A DNA stretch of 64,000 nt from Sedimentibacter hydroxybenzoicus DSM 7310 (GCF_013403245.1 NZ_JACBNQ010000011.1:44200-108199), one strand, 5' to 3'. Positions 17,877 to 27,007 are shown, numbered from the stretch's first letter. Program-made: numbers and translations. The notes: generated by a model from the letters alone, not told the origin.

Positions 17877-18973
17877 TGAGCTGTGGCACCTGTTGCACCC
17901 TGACTTTTCATTATTTGCTTCATCCCATCAGTTGCCTCTACTGTACCGTCCTTAAAAATCCATAAAGCTTCAACACCATCCATGGACTCTACTAATTCTC
18001 TTCCTTCCTCATATGGCATTAAAAATACTGTTGTAGATAAAAAGTCCGCTTCCCCCGAATCTTCGGTAACTAAAGTAACAGCCCTGAAGTAATCGCCGGG
18101 CATTAATGTGTCAGGATCGATTAAATGATGCAATACCCTGTCTCCGACAATGTAAAATCTTTCATAATCACCGCTTGCTACTACAGAAGCATCGTTTATA
18201 TAAATGGTATCTAAAAGGCTATTATCAGAAAATCTGAATTTATCAGGATCCTGGATGCCAACGCCCCATCTTTCTCTGATACCATCCATTGGCTTACCGA
18301 AGGTTTTAACGTTACCTCCCGCACTGATTATACCTGATGTGAATCCATCCTTTACAGCCTCGTCAATTGCAAGCTCTGTAGCATAGCCTTTAGCCACCGA
18401 ACCGACATCCAGACTCATTAAAGGGTCATTTAAATAAACCGTACGGTTTTCAATATCCACAATTACATTGTCTAAGTCCATATGCTCACTTGCCTTGATT
18501 AACTCTTCCATGGGAGGTATTTTGGCATTTGCAGGGTCTGATTCTCCTTCTTCCCTATAATTATGCCAGATTTTAAGAACTGAGCCCATAGCAATATCCG
18601 TTTTATGATTTACTTCCTCATACATCTTTTTAGAAAATAGTATTAAATCAATAATCTCATCATCAACTTCAACCGGCTTCACGCCTGCATTATCATTTAT
18701 TGTCTTGATATTATTGATACCTTCATAATCATTATACTTATCATAAAGCTTATGAAGCTCATAGAATCTGTTTTCTATTTTCTTCACATAGTTATTAAAC
18801 TCTTCTTCAGATTTTGTATATCCCACAATTTGAGTTAAAGTATCAAAAGCATTTAAAAAAGAATAACTGTATTTTTCATACTCCGGTTCTATATTTGGTT
18901 TTTGTTTTTCACATCCTGCTAAAAAAGCAAAAATTAAAATTCCTGTTAAAAATAAAGGAATTATTTTTTTCAT
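17873..18973 (-). CDS. apbE: FAD:protein FMN transferase ApbE, lipoprotein
   Basis: Extracytoplasmic enzyme that attaches FMN from FAD to a threonine in FMN-binding domains. 366 residues from ATG 18973 (AGGGTGAT upstream; a GTG three codons earlier is less likely). Lipoprotein signal with lipobox LAGC. ApbE signatures: FDTLTQIVGY, SLDVGSVAKGYATELA, GIISAGGNVKTFG, HHLIDPDTLMPGD and FLSTTVFLMPYEEG. It has its own promoter directly downstream of the FMN-binding lipoprotein gene, its likely substrate, and is followed by the coupled DUF3343 gene. Confidence 0.94.
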   Translation of the reverse strand: MKKIIPLFLTGILIFAFLAGCEKQKPNIEPEYEKYSYSFLNAFDTLTQIVGYTKSEEEFNNYVKKIENRFYELHKLYDKYNDYEGINNIKTINDNAGVKPVEVDDEIIDLILFSKKMYEEVNHKTDIAMGSVLKIWHNYREEGESDPANAKIPPMEELIKASEHMDLDNVIVDIENRTVYLNDPLMSLDVGSVAKGYATELAIDEAVKDGFTSGIISAGGNVKTFGKPMDGIRERWGVGIQDPDKFRFSDNSLLDTIYINDASVVASGDYERFYIVGDRVLHHLIDPDTLMPGDYFRAVTLVTEDSGEADFLSTTVFLMPYEEGRELVESMDGVEALWIFKDGTVEATDGMKQIMKSQGATGATAQ

Positions 18974-18990
18974 ATTTATCACCCTAAAAT

Positions 18991-19019
18991 ATTATAACTA
19001 AAAAACTTAATTATATCAA
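18991..19019 (-). promoter_or_regulatory. promoter of apbE
   Basis: Minus strand TTGATA (19014-19019), 17-base spacer, TATAAT (18991-18996), immediately before the apbE ribosome binding site. The leader is very short. Confidence 0.6.
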
Positions 19020-19040
19020 TAGGCAGATGACCCAAAGTGC

Positions 19041-19077
19041 AAAAATTTAACTCCCCCAAATTCTGAGGGAGTTAAAT
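19041..19077 (-). terminator. terminator of the FMN-binding lipoprotein gene
   Basis: Minus strand TTTAACTCCC pairs with GGGAGTTAAA, followed by TTTTT. A partial family A repeat (AGGCAGATGACCCAAA) follows. Confidence 0.75.
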
Positions 19078-19086
19078 ATCATCTAA

Positions 19087-21408
19087 CTATCTTACGTTAG
19101 CTATTGCTTCTTTTATTACTGCCTGATATCCTTCTACAGTTATTGTTACTGTTGATGTTAATTCAGGTACATCTGGAACTGATTTATGATTAGCGTCTCT
19201 TTCTTTAACCTTTAATCCTGTTATTTCATCAGCAGTCTTACCAACCATCCAGTCTTCAAATGCATACATTTGTTCAAACCATTCTTTTCCTATTGATGAT
19301 GCGCCTACCATTCCGTAGCCTTCTTTAAGCTCTTTCTTAGTTTGAGGCTCAACTGCTAAATCAGTAGTAAGTGTTCCGTTTTCATCATAGTTAACTTTAA
19401 CCTGAGCAACGTCAACTATTGATTTAACTACTTTACCGTCTTTATCTACTGCAACTGCAGTCATGTAAGTATCCATCTGAGCCATTGGTTTTACGTCAGC
19501 TGTTTTATCTTTTGAGCTTCCTATATGAGTTTCAACTCCTAAACCAACCTTTGCAGCTCCTACAGCATCTTCTGCATTTTCCCAAGCTTCTTTAACAGCC
19601 GCTATATAGCTTTCCACTGTTATAGTTACAGATGATGTCAACTCAGGTACATCAGGTACATTCTTATGAGATTCGTCTCTTTCTTTTACCTTTAAGCCTG
19701 CTATTTCATCAGCTGTCTTACCAATCATCCAGCTTTCGAATGCTGCCATTTGTTCAAACCATTCTTTTCCTATGGATGATGCACCTACCATACCATAGTC
19801 AGGACCTAAATCCTTTTTAGATTTAACTTCTGCTTCTCTGTCTGTAGTTACCTTTAAATCTTTATCAAAAGCAACCTTATTTTGAGCTACGTCTATTGTT
19901 ACGCTCGCTACCTTACCGTTAGCATCAAATCCAACTGCCGCAATAGTTACATCTGCCTGAGCAACTGCTGTAGCATCTGCTGTAGCGCTCTTTGATTTAC
20001 CTATTGATATGTTTTGTCCTAAGCCCACCTTAACGATTGGACCGGCTTTTATTGCGTTAGCCATTGCTTCTTCAACTACTGCCTGATATCCTTCTACAGT
20101 TATTGTTACTGTTGATGTTAATTCAGGTACATCAGGAACTGATTTATGATTAGCGTCTCTTTCTTTAACCTTTAATCCTGTTATTTCTTCAACTGTCTTA
20201 CCAACCATCCAGTCTTCAAATGCATACATTTGTTCAAACCATTCTTTTCCTATTGATGATGCGCCTACCATTCCGTAGCCTTCTTTAAGCTCTTTCTTAG
20301 TTTGAGGTTCAACTGCTAAATCAGTAGTAAGTGTTCCGTTTTCATCATAGTTAACTTTAACCTGAGCAACGTCAACTATTGATTTAACTACTTTGCCGTC
20401 TGCATCTACTGCAACTGCAGTCATGTAAGTATCCATCTGAGCCATTGGTTTTACGTCAGCCGTTTTATCTTTTGAGCTTCCTATATGAGTTTCAACTCCT
20501 AAACCAACTGCTACTGCTCCGTTTGCATCTTCTGCATTTTCCCAAGCTTCTTTAACAGCCGCTATATAGCTTTCCACTGTTATAGTTACAGATGATGTCA
20601 ACTCAGGTACATCAGGTACATTCTTATGAGATTCGTCTCTTTCTTTTACCTTTAAGCCTGCTATTTCATCAGCTGTCTTACCAATCATCCAGTTTTCGAA
20701 TGCTGCCATTTGTTCAAACCATTCTTTTCCTATGGATGATGCACCTACCATACCATAGTCAGGACCTAAATCCTTTTTAGATTTAACTTCTGCTTCTCTG
20801 TCTGTAGTTACCTTTAAATCTTTATCAAAAGCAACCTTATTTTGAGCAACGTCAACTGTTACGCTTGCTACCTTACCGTCAGCATCAAATCCAACTGCCG
20901 CAATAGTTACATCTGCCTGAGCAACTGCTGTAGCATCTGCTGTAGCGCTCTTTGATTTACCTATTGATATGTTTTGTCCTAAGCCCACTTTAACGATTGA
21001 ACCGGCTTCTCCTTTTGGAACTTCAACTACAGGAACTTCTTCTTTAGGTATCGGCCAAGGGTTAGCTGCAGGATCTAATGCGTTTTTAACTGCATAGATT
21101 ATAGCTTTACTTGTGATAGTAGCTCCTGCGATAACATCAACGTCCGGTGAATTTGCTTCTACTATTTTAGCGGGAAGTTCATTGATAGCTTTGTCTCCGA
21201 TTCCCGGTGTCTCATTAGCACCAACTGGTACAACTTCAATAATCTTGTCTCCCTCTTTTGTAACTGTTACAGTTACTTCTCCTCCAAATCCTTCACCTGT
21301 TCCTGTCAAAGTTACAGTCTCTCCCCCAGGTGTAGTTGTTGTTTGTGCACATCCAAATAATGCTGTTACCATTAGTACAACTAATATTAATGATAATGCT
21401 TTTTTCAT
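19087..21408 (-). CDS. multi-repeat FMN-binding lipoprotein
   Basis: 773 residues from ATG 21408 (GGAGG five bases upstream). Lipoprotein signal with lipid Cys20 (ALFGC). Residues 33-112 form a canonical FMN_bind domain with flavinylation motif DVIAGATITS, Thr97 being the expected ApbE target. After a Pro/Glu linker come four units of about 160 residues in order A-B-A-B, each starting KVGLG..IG.SK. and holding GMVGASSIGKEWFEQM. Each ends with ELTS-S/T-VTITVE(S/G)Y..AV, which aligns with the flavin motif and keeps the threonine, so the units look like diverged FMN_bind domains. Probably a surface electron carrier served by ApbE; the repeat function is inference. Confidence 0.85.
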   Translation of the reverse strand: MKKALSLILVVLMVTALFGCAQTTTTPGGETVTLTGTGEGFGGEVTVTVTKEGDKIIEVVPVGANETPGIGDKAINELPAKIVEANSPDVDVIAGATITSKAIIYAVKNALDPAANPWPIPKEEVPVVEVPKGEAGSIVKVGLGQNISIGKSKSATADATAVAQADVTIAAVGFDADGKVASVTVDVAQNKVAFDKDLKVTTDREAEVKSKKDLGPDYGMVGASSIGKEWFEQMAAFENWMIGKTADEIAGLKVKERDESHKNVPDVPELTSSVTITVESYIAAVKEAWENAEDANGAVAVGLGVETHIGSSKDKTADVKPMAQMDTYMTAVAVDADGKVVKSIVDVAQVKVNYDENGTLTTDLAVEPQTKKELKEGYGMVGASSIGKEWFEQMYAFEDWMVGKTVEEITGLKVKERDANHKSVPDVPELTSTVTITVEGYQAVVEEAMANAIKAGPIVKVGLGQNISIGKSKSATADATAVAQADVTIAAVGFDANGKVASVTIDVAQNKVAFDKDLKVTTDREAEVKSKKDLGPDYGMVGASSIGKEWFEQMAAFESWMIGKTADEIAGLKVKERDESHKNVPDVPELTSSVTITVESYIAAVKEAWENAEDAVGAAKVGLGVETHIGSSKDKTADVKPMAQMDTYMTAVAVDKDGKVVKSIVDVAQVKVNYDENGTLTTDLAVEPQTKKELKEGYGMVGASSIGKEWFEQMYAFEDWMVGKTADEITGLKVKERDANHKSVPDVPELTSTVTITVEGYQAVIKEAIANVR
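19096..21005. repeat. 960-base tandem duplication within the lipoprotein gene
   Basis: Bases 19096-20045 and 20056-21005 align at an offset of exactly 960 with only scattered differences by eye. Each copy encodes one A unit and one B unit. The near identity implies a recent duplication or ongoing gene conversion; copy number could vary by recombination or be mis-assembled. Confidence 0.9.
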
Positions 21409-21452
21409 GATATCCTCCAAAATTATGTTTATATTGTATTGAAACATAGCTG

Positions 21453-21481
21453 ATTATATCATATCGTTTTTTCTTTGACAA
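21453..21481 (-). promoter_or_regulatory. promoter of the FMN-binding lipoprotein gene
   Basis: Minus strand TTGTCA (21476-21481), 17-base spacer, TATAAT (21453-21458); start of transcription near 21446, giving a 38-base leader. Confidence 0.7.
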
Positions 21482-21608
21482 TATGTTTCTTAAATTTTGC
21501 TAAAACTTTTTAAGTTTTCGACATATGTTGTATATAATTAAGCGATTGTTTATTAAATAACATCACTTAAAGTATTAATATTTCAAGCAAACCTATTTCA
21601 TCATCTTA

Positions 21609-21645
21609 TAAAAAAACAGCTGTAGGAATTATATCCACAGCTGTT
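21609..21645 (-). terminator. terminator of the beta-propeller gene
   Basis: Minus strand AACAGCTGT and ACAGCTGTT form a perfect 9-base stem followed by a run of T. Confidence 0.8.
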
Positions 21646-21680
21646 AATTTCTAGTAATATTAGTAATAATCGTAGGGTAA

Positions 21681-23891
21681 TCATTGTCTAATACTTAACT
21701 CACTGACCTTCTTATTGTCTTTTATACTGTGAACCTGTATATTATTGTCAGAAAAAGTATATAGATAATCATTAATGTAAATTATTCTTTTAATCTCATC
21801 TCCATAAGAATAGTCTTCACCCATGTGACTGATTTTATTGTTAAAACTCAGTCCGTCATTTTTTACATTGTACAAATATGCACCGCTAAATTCGGTTTTG
21901 TAATTGTCTCCCATGACATTTACGGGAAATGCCATCAATCCCTTTTGTAATGAAAACATAAGCGCTTTATGGTTATATAATAACTCTGAATATGTTCCTG
22001 TACTACCGATAACATCCGTATAAACTTCCTTGGGTGAATTTGGTTTTGTTACATCAAATAAGGTCAATTTTAATCCGCCGTTTACCATACCTCCCCATTG
22101 ATTCACCTCGGTATCATAACCGAAACCAAGTATATGATTTTCGTCAACCATGTGCAGATAGGTGCTGTATCCCGGTATTTTAAGTTCTCCCACAACAGCC
22201 GGTTTTACAGGATCAGATGTATCAATTACATACAGCGGATCTACCTGCCTGAATGTTACCATATAAATTCTGTCCCCGGCAAATCTTGTGCTGTAAATTC
22301 TTTCTCCCTGCGCCAAGCCCTCAAGTCTGCCTGCAATTTGCATATGAAAATTTAATACATATACATTATTTTCAGATGTATTCTGCCACATTTCTCCCGT
22401 AGTCGTTGCAATTCTGAAATATCCTTCGTATTCATCCATGGAAAACTGATTAATAATATTTCCCGGTACCCTGCCTTGTGCTTCAACATCTATATTACCG
22501 TTATACAAGTTAAATTTGTATACCACCGTGCTGGATGTGTACACGGGATTGAAAGCTTCTGTCTGCTTTGCTGTATAATCGTAAGAATAATCGGCTATCG
22601 CCGCATACATGCTGTCCTTTGAAACATAAATTGTATCAGAACCACCTAAATATACATCTACATCAGGCTGTGTATCAGCTGATAAATCAATTCCGATAGT
22701 ATACATGTACCTACTGTCTATATAATTGGGGAAATATTTGATTTCATCATATGTAAATTCGTACTTTGTATTTGTTAATACATCTGTATAGTAAGCTGTC
22801 GGTATATCTGCGTCTTTGCTGTAAATGTCATAATTGTAATAATTTATATGCTTTGTACTTACTAAATACAGTTTATCTTCTATAGTTCTTCCCGACAAAT
22901 AATTGCCTTCAAACAAGTATTCTTTTTCTAATTTTGGTTTTTCTATATTTTCAATATCATAAATCAAGACATTTGTTCTGTCATCATACTGCCTTGGAGG
23001 CCAAATCATGATTTTCGAATCCATTGTATCGTTCATAATATGGAACATATTGTTTTGTCCTATGATTATGAGTTTTTTATCTGATATAAACATCTCACTT
23101 ATACTTGTATTTTCAGGTACAGCAACTGTTGAAACAATTTGAGGATTTGCGGGATTTGAATCAATTATTTTAAGACCCGAAAAAGTATTTACATAAATAT
23201 ACTTTCCGTCATTTTTTATAATATCTCCTTCCTGAACTCCTTCAACCTGATTGTTTGTATCTGAGTTGTCACTTTCATAGCCCGGTGAAGTTGCAGGTGT
23301 TTCGGCTTCACTCTTATCCATTGAAACACCATTGTCTGATACAGCTCTGCCTTCACGCCATATATAATTGTAAAGCTTAGAATTATATTCCAACAAAGCT
23401 ATTAAGTTTTCTTTTGAACCTACTGTTAATATTCTATTTTGAGAAATCGGTACATTGTTGTTGTTTTTAGCAATGTAAATCGAGTTTGTACTGTCATCCC
23501 ACTTTATTGTATGTCCTAAATTTTCTGTTATAAACCTTAACGGAGCAAAAGTTCTTGAATTAATCATTTTCGTAGGTACGTCTATGTCCTTTATTTCTCC
23601 GTTAACCATAACCTTGTTTTTACCTAAAAGCATTTGTATTTCATTGCTTTTATCCTTTATTACTACCTCTGAAATGTTTTTATTCCAGTCAACCCTAGCG
23701 CCAAGCTTTTCAAAAACTCCTCTTAGAGGTATTAATGTTCTCCCGTCTTCAATTATAGGATTAACATCAAAATCAATTTTTTCATTATCTACATATACTG
23801 AAATATTCGTATCTGCAAAAACATTAAAATTAAATGTAAATATCAGTATCATCAAAATTAAAAATATTTTCAAACAACCTTTTGTTTTCAT
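21681..23891 (-). CDS. secreted protein: copper-amine-oxidase N-terminal (stalk) domain plus beta-propeller
   Basis: 736 residues with a cleavable signal peptide (FNFNVFADTN). Residues 30-145 carry two copies of the stalk-type motif (I-E-D-G-R-T-L-I-P-L-R-G-V-F-E-K-L-G and INSRTFAPLRFITENLG), common in surface proteins of Clostridia. The rest matches the secreted beta-propeller family (PF09826-like): EGDIIKNDGKYIYVN, STRFAGDRIYMVTFRQVDPL, YSTYLHMVDENHILGFGYD. Possibly binds wall polymers or a protein partner. Single-gene unit with its own terminator. No catalytic residues recognised. Confidence 0.8.
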   Translation of the reverse strand: MKTKGCLKIFLILMILIFTFNFNVFADTNISVYVDNEKIDFDVNPIIEDGRTLIPLRGVFEKLGARVDWNKNISEVVIKDKSNEIQMLLGKNKVMVNGEIKDIDVPTKMINSRTFAPLRFITENLGHTIKWDDSTNSIYIAKNNNNVPISQNRILTVGSKENLIALLEYNSKLYNYIWREGRAVSDNGVSMDKSEAETPATSPGYESDNSDTNNQVEGVQEGDIIKNDGKYIYVNTFSGLKIIDSNPANPQIVSTVAVPENTSISEMFISDKKLIIIGQNNMFHIMNDTMDSKIMIWPPRQYDDRTNVLIYDIENIEKPKLEKEYLFEGNYLSGRTIEDKLYLVSTKHINYYNYDIYSKDADIPTAYYTDVLTNTKYEFTYDEIKYFPNYIDSRYMYTIGIDLSADTQPDVDVYLGGSDTIYVSKDSMYAAIADYSYDYTAKQTEAFNPVYTSSTVVYKFNLYNGNIDVEAQGRVPGNIINQFSMDEYEGYFRIATTTGEMWQNTSENNVYVLNFHMQIAGRLEGLAQGERIYSTRFAGDRIYMVTFRQVDPLYVIDTSDPVKPAVVGELKIPGYSTYLHMVDENHILGFGYDTEVNQWGGMVNGGLKLTLFDVTKPNSPKEVYTDVIGSTGTYSELLYNHKALMFSLQKGLMAFPVNVMGDNYKTEFSGAYLYNVKNDGLSFNNKISHMGEDYSYGDEIKRIIYINDYLYTFSDNNIQVHSIKDNKKVSELSIRQ

Positions 23892-23977
23892 GCTTTTCTC
23901 CTTCCTTAAATTATATATTTAATTAATATTTAGACGTTTGTTTATATTATTTTGTTCCTTAATAATTTAAGATACAT

Positions 23978-24027
23978 AAGCATATGACCCAAATCTCTGT
24001 CTTGGTGTCAGTTGCTTATACTGTAAG
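23978..24027. repeat. family A palindromic repeat
   Basis: Variant copy beginning AAGCATATGACCCAAA and ending TTATACTGTAAG, next to the terminator of the DUF1540 gene. It closely resembles the copy at 51941-51990. Confidence 0.8.
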
Positions 24028-24029
24028 TT

Positions 24030-24063
24030 AAAAAAAAGGTACTAAAGATAATTCTTTAATACC
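24030..24063 (-). terminator. terminator of the DUF1540 gene
   Basis: Minus strand GGTATTAAAGA pairs with TCTTTAGTACC, followed by eight T. Confidence 0.75.
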
Positions 24064-24073
24064 CTCAAATTTC

Positions 24074-24394
24074 TTATTTAAACTCAGGCGGCATAAAAGT
24101 GCTGCAGCAAGTTTCCTCGGGATTACCTGCATTCTTACCGTTTACTACTATTCTGTCCGCTTCACACATTTCATCTTCATTATATACGCAATGAGTGGCC
24201 CTGCAGCTTATTGACGTATTGCTTTTCGGCTCGCTTAACGAGCTTCTTACACCTGGTTTTTGCTCTATAAATGTGTCACAGCATGTAAAACGGCTTTCGT
24301 CTGCATGTTCACCGTCAACATCTAATTCCGGTGCCGTACACCCTTCTCTTTTATTAAAGTAGCAATTTGATACTGTACAAACTATATGTGCCAT
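24074..24394 (-). CDS. DUF1540 protein, two Cys-rich modules
   Basis: 106 residues with two DUF1540 modules: I-V-C-x4-N-C-Y-F...C-T-A..CCDTF (2-42) and I-S-C-x4-H-C-V-Y...C-E-A..CCSTF (62-100). Each has five regularly placed cysteines, suggesting metal or disulfide binding. The family is small, common in Clostridia and functionally uncharacterised. AAGGAG precedes the ATG. Monocistronic. Confidence 0.85.
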   Translation of the reverse strand: MAHIVCTVSNCYFNKREGCTAPELDVDGEHADESRFTCCDTFIEQKPGVRSSLSEPKSNTSISCRATHCVYNEDEMCEADRIVVNGKNAGNPEETCCSTFMPPEFK

Positions 24395-24516
24395 TGTATT
24401 CTCCTTTTTATGTTATTTTTCATTAGTTTATCCAGTTAACAAATTTTTATAATACTAATTAATCAATTCCCTTGAAGCAAATTAGTATATACTTTTAATT
24501 TACACGTGTCTTATTC

Positions 24517-25578
24517 TCAATTATAGTATGCTATCAATAAGTCTACCATTCTTCCATAGCTTTTAACTCCGTCTTGCTGATTGTTTGCTTTTAAATATGT
24601 GTCATTTACTTTATTGGATATTTCCGCTGCCTTGCCTTCAAACCTTTTCCAGTAATCTGATGAATATTTAAGATCATTTTTCACATCCTCGGAATACATG
24701 GCATACAATCTTGCAAATTCTCCATAATCTTCTCTGTAAAGTGCGTTCATGCTGTAAGATAAAGCAAGCATTGTACCACTATAATAAAAATCATCGAAAC
24801 CTGAATTAATGCATGCAAGATATGATATGAAATTTGCCTCATCCTCACGCATAAACCCTCTGAGGTGCACTAATTCATGCAGCATTACAGCTGGCAGCTG
24901 GTACGACGGTATACTTACATTGACATTTGCTTCAAACGTATATGGGAAAAACATGCCGGTTATCCCCATGTGTGACATGATGTCGGAAAATAACACCGGC
25001 TTGGGAGCAGGGTATCTTCCCTTCAAAACACTGTATTTTTCTGCTATCTCGGCAAAAGAGTTCTTAGCTTTTACAGCAATTTCATAATAATCCTCATCAA
25101 AAAGCTCTGACACTCCTTCGCTTCCTGTACTTAAATTGGCTCTCATTTCATTTGCATCGGATATTAGTATTTCACACAAATTTATTAATTCATTTGTGGA
25201 GGATTCTTTAATTTCTAATGTGCTGTAATATGTAAACTCATTTCTGTGATAATTTATTCCGCAGAATAATACAAATAAAAAGTAAATTACACTTATCACA
25301 GCTAATATATTCAAAGTAAAGCTTCTAATATAATTCATATCCTTTTCCAATATTGACTTTATAGCAGCAAAGAAAAAATATACGGTTAATCCTGCAATTG
25401 AGACCAATATAATAAATTCCGTCAATGAAAATTTGACTTTGGATGTAAAAAAAGATATTGCACCTGCAAATACAGGATATATTTTCAAAGCGTAAAATTC
25501 CGCAAATCCCGGGACATATTTCGCAAATAATGTCATAGCCAATGAAGCAGGCAGCAAAATTAAAAGTTTTTTCCTCAT
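24517..25578 (-). CDS. DUF3810 membrane protein with zinc-metallopeptidase-like HELVH motif
   Basis: 353 residues from ATG 25578 (AGGTGAT upstream). Three hydrophobic segments lie in the first 115 residues, then a large extracytoplasmic domain. HELVHLRGF (HExxH) and the downstream EDEANFISYLAC Glu helix look like a gluzincin active site, as in the DUF3810 family. Substrate unknown. Last gene before an AT-rich stretch holding a small palindromic element. Confidence 0.8.
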   Translation of the reverse strand: MRKKLLILLPASLAMTLFAKYVPGFAEFYALKIYPVFAGAISFFTSKVKFSLTEFIILVSIAGLTVYFFFAAIKSILEKDMNYIRSFTLNILAVISVIYFLFVLFCGINYHRNEFTYYSTLEIKESSTNELINLCEILISDANEMRANLSTGSEGVSELFDEDYYEIAVKAKNSFAEIAEKYSVLKGRYPAPKPVLFSDIMSHMGITGMFFPYTFEANVNVSIPSYQLPAVMLHELVHLRGFMREDEANFISYLACINSGFDDFYYSGTMLALSYSMNALYREDYGEFARLYAMYSEDVKNDLKYSSDYWKRFEGKAAEISNKVNDTYLKANNQQDGVKSYGRMVDLLIAYYN

Positions 25579-25621
25579 AATAATCACCTGAATTAATTTT
25601 AAAATTCTTAATTGTATTTAT

Positions 25622-25686
25622 TATATCATACCTGAGCCGAGTGCAGCGCAAGCTCGCTTGCATTGTCAAGGCGATGGTATGATATA
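25622..25686. repeat. 65-base element with 11-base perfect terminal inverted repeats
   Basis: TATATCATACC (25622-25632) is inverted as GGTATGATATA (25676-25686). The GC-rich interior contains GCAAGC/GCTTGC. The composition is unlike the flanking AT-rich DNA, as expected for a miniature inserted element or a strong hairpin. No other copy was seen in the window. Confidence 0.5.
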
Positions 25687-25825
25687 TGTATTATATCATA
25701 AAATAGGAATTTTAGATATATGCACCTTTGCCCAACTGTTAGATTTATGGAGTATTTGCAAAAATTTAATCAAATTACTTGCTTTCTTGTACCTGTTATC
25801 TTATTATTGTATTAGATTTTTTCTA

Positions 25826-25843
25826 TTGGCATAAAGATTGCAT
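25826..25843 (+). promoter_or_regulatory. sigma-54-type (-24/-12) promoter
   Basis: TTGGCATAAAGATTGCAT keeps GG and GC exactly 10 bases apart (25828-25829 and 25840-25841), matching TGGCAC-N5-TTGCW except one base. It lies about 52 bases before the 4-hydroxybutyrate dehydrogenase start. Arms ATTTG/CAAAT about 80 bases upstream could be part of an activator site. Confidence 0.65.
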
Positions 25844-25894
25844 CTACATCTATAATTCTTATGCAAAAATATAATTGTACTTATGGAGGAACAA

Positions 25895-27007
25895 ATGAAA
25901 GAATTAGCTCTAAGGCCAACTATTTATAAATATAAATGTGCGAAGGACTTTGCCAAAGATTTTAATCTTGGTAAGGGTGATTTAGTAATTACCAGTGAAG
26001 AAACATACAAGATTTTTTTTGAACCTTTGAACTTGGATTGCAATGTTATATTCAAAAGACGATACGGTACCGGAGAACCATCAGATGAAATGGTTGAAGC
26101 AATTATCAAAGACATTAAAACAGATTTTAAGCGGGTTGTTGCTATTGGTGGCGGCGGTGTACTTGATATAGCAAAAATATTAGCTTTAAAAGATATTTCT
26201 TCTATTGCCGATTTGTTTAACGGAAACTTAAAGATAAAAAAAGACAAAGAACTGATTTTGGTACCCACAACCTGTGGTACAGGTAGTGAAGTTACTAATA
26301 TTTCCATTTTGGCGTTAAATAGCTACGGCACCAAAAAGGGACTGGCTTCTGATGAAATGTATGCTGATAGTGCTGTATTGATTCCTGAACTTTTAAACAA
26401 CCTCCCTTTTAAGGTATTTACGACCAGCTCAATTGATGCGCTTATTCATGCTATCGAATCCAGTCTGTCACCTAAAGCATCAACCATGACTAAATTGTTT
26501 GGCTATAAAGCTATTGAAATTATTCTAAAAGGTTACAAAACAATAGCTGCCGAAGGACAAGCAGCTAAAGATACTCTACTAGAAGATTTTCTGATAGCAA
26601 GTACTTATGCTGGAATTGCTTTTGGAAATGCCGGATGTGCTGCTGTACATGCTTTGAGCTACCCATTAGGAGCTACCTATCATGTGCCGCACGGTGAATC
26701 CAACTATGCTATGTTTACCGGGGTTATGAAAAATTACATAGAAATACGATCAGACGGAGAAATTGCTGTCCTAAATCAATTTATTTCAGATATATTAGGT
26801 TGCAATATTAATAATGTGTATGAGGCATTGGAGCAATTACTTAATTACGTTATACCTAAAAAAAAGCTCCGCGAATATGGTATGACAGAAACACAAATTA
26901 TGGAATTCACAGAGTCGGTACTTACAAACCAGGGACGTCTGTTAGCCAATAATTTTGTGGAGTTTGATAAAAACCGAATCTACAAGATATATCGGGAACT
27001 ATATTAA
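25895..27007 (+). CDS. 4hbD: 4-hydroxybutyrate dehydrogenase (iron-containing alcohol dehydrogenase family)
   Basis: Reduces succinate semialdehyde to 4-hydroxybutyrate or the reverse, with NAD. 370 residues from ATG 25895 (GGAGG upstream; the ATG at 25883 overlaps the binding site). Motifs: VVAIGGGGVLDIAKI, LILVPTTCGTGSEVTN, and metal ligands around SSIDALIHAIES and HALSYPLGATYHVPHGESNY. As recalled, the C. kluyveri enzyme shares most of these blocks, including GTGEPSDEM and KKLREYGM. The gene stands alone behind a sigma-54-type promoter; its pathway partners are outside the window. Substrate assignment is by similarity only. Confidence 0.85.
   Translation: MKELALRPTIYKYKCAKDFAKDFNLGKGDLVITSEETYKIFFEPLNLDCNVIFKRRYGTGEPSDEMVEAIIKDIKTDFKRVVAIGGGGVLDIAKILALKDISSIADLFNGNLKIKKDKELILVPTTCGTGSEVTNISILALNSYGTKKGLASDEMYADSAVLIPELLNNLPFKVFTTSSIDALIHAIESSLSPKASTMTKLFGYKAIEIILKGYKTIAAEGQAAKDTLLEDFLIASTYAGIAFGNAGCAAVHALSYPLGATYHVPHGESNYAMFTGVMKNYIEIRSDGEIAVLNQFISDILGCNINNVYEALEQLLNYVIPKKKLREYGMTETQIMEFTESVLTNQGRLLANNFVEFDKNRIYKIYRELY

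Noticed and set aside
19632..19820. Plus-strand frames 19632-19820 and 20592-20780 as duplicated small genes
   Set aside because: Both are antisense shadows of the same duplicated lipoprotein segment.
19096..21005. CRISPR-like or satellite array
   Set aside because: The repeats are long (960 bases), in frame, and encode protein domains; there are no short spaced repeats.
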